Below, piece after piece: positions 7,560 to 7,924 of a DNA stretch of 7,924 nt. Position 1 is the stretch's first letter, and every line of letters starts with the position of its first letter. Made by a program: the position numbers and the translations under genes. The notes beneath the pieces were generated by a model. The model made no database searches. It saw only the letters and a list, made by a program, of their open reading frames with translations, and had not been told where the DNA came from. The stretch covers positions 1-7,924 of the forward strand of contig CALFYH010000243.1 of assembly GCA_937952155.1 (NCBI GenBank), in the 5' to 3' direction. The DNA is from an uncultured Saprospiraceae bacterium. GTDB lineage: Bacteria; Bacteroidota; Bacteroidia; Chitinophagales; Saprospiraceae.

Positions 7560-7924
7560 TTAGCCTTTGTTGTTTGCTGAATTCAATATCTCTTGAATAT
7601 TATTTCGTTCATTAAGAGTCAGATAATGAATAGCTATTAACAGTTTTATCCTTTCGTCTCGTATGTCATATTCATTGTAATTTGTCACAATATCGGCTAT
7701 CATTGTAGGTGATATATCTCCAATGTTTTCGTAACTAAATACGTATTTTTGTACCTTAACATTTTCTTTGCTGAACGATTTTAAGAATTTTATATACTTT
7801 CCATTAAATTTGTCATTAACGACTTTAAGAGTGTCTGATCCTCTCTTCCAAGTCCTAAGGTTACCCCAAACTTCATAGAAGGATCTTATATCCAATTCTT
7901 TCATTAATTTTTCTTGTTCTGCAT
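7560..7924 (-). CDS. C-terminal part of an unrecognised protein (runs off the window)
   Basis: The frame ends with TAA at 7560-7562 and is open to the window edge. Although an ATG lies at 7904, the in-frame codons before it (7922-7905) read AEQEKL and continue the charged helical character of MKELDIRSFYEVW, so this Met is more likely internal and the gene starts outside the window. About 120 residues are visible. They are rich in Lys, Glu, Asn and Ile, with no signal peptide, membrane segment, Cys pair or catalytic motif. Predicted character is mostly helical and soluble, or the cytoplasmic tail of a larger protein. I recognise no family. Codon use and AT content look like the neighbours. It converges on the small lipoprotein gene with a 91-bp gap. 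Confidence 0.55.
   Translation of the reverse strand, partial: AEQEKLMKELDIRSFYEVWGNLRTWKRGSDTLKVVNDKFNGKYIKFLKSFSKENVKVQKYVFSYENIGDISPTMIADIVTNYNEYDIRDERIKLLIAIHYLTLNERNNIQEILNSANNKG

Noticed and set aside
1..7924. Defence system, prophage, integron, CRISPR or transposon
   Set aside because: No transposase, integrase, direct repeat array, terminal inverted repeats or nuclease/toxin genes are visible, and base composition appears even throughout.

Overview
The window comes from an AT-rich genome of the phylum Bacteroidota. Three things support this: a C-terminal type IX secretion (T9SS) sorting domain on the first gene, start codons without Shine-Dalgarno sequences in A/T-rich leaders, and two good matches to the Bacteroidota -7 promoter element TAnnTTTG. 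The order cannot be fixed from the sequence. There are no tRNA or rRNA genes, CRISPR arrays, insertion sequences or transposases. It looks like an ordinary chromosomal region rich in cell-envelope genes.

Layout, left to right. (1) Positions 1-1737 (+) hold a secreted multidomain protein cut at its 5' end: lamin-tail domain, cupredoxin with a complete set of type 1 copper ligands, OB-fold-like region, T9SS sorting domain. (2) Positions 1768-1826 hold a terminator hairpin whose 3' arm lies inside the promoter of the next unit. (3) Positions 1864-5349 (+) hold two M16 peptidase-family genes, 45 bp apart and probably one transcript. The first is a periplasmic protein with an intact zinc site and no R/Y pair. 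The second is a lipoprotein with no zinc site, an intact R/Y pair and an added C-terminal LolA-like domain. (4) A stem-loop at 5360-5397 probably terminates this operon and the convergent gene. (5) Positions 5443-6771 (-) hold tilS, the tRNA(Ile2) lysidine synthetase. (6) A 115-bp divergent spacer carries the probable tilS promoter. (7) Positions 6887-7468 (+) hold a small lipoprotein with a poly-Ser linker and a possible lipocalin-like barrel. (8) The minus-strand end, 7560-7924, is the C-terminal part of an unrecognised protein that runs off the window.

The M16 pair probably works as one enzyme: the zinc-site subunit supplies catalysis, and the degenerate lipoprotein supplies substrate binding and a membrane anchor. 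tilS is an essential-type housekeeping gene with no evident functional link to its neighbours. I found no new defence, mobile or RNA-based system. The points most worth following are the cupredoxin/lamin-tail fusion and the M16/LolA-like lipoprotein fusion.
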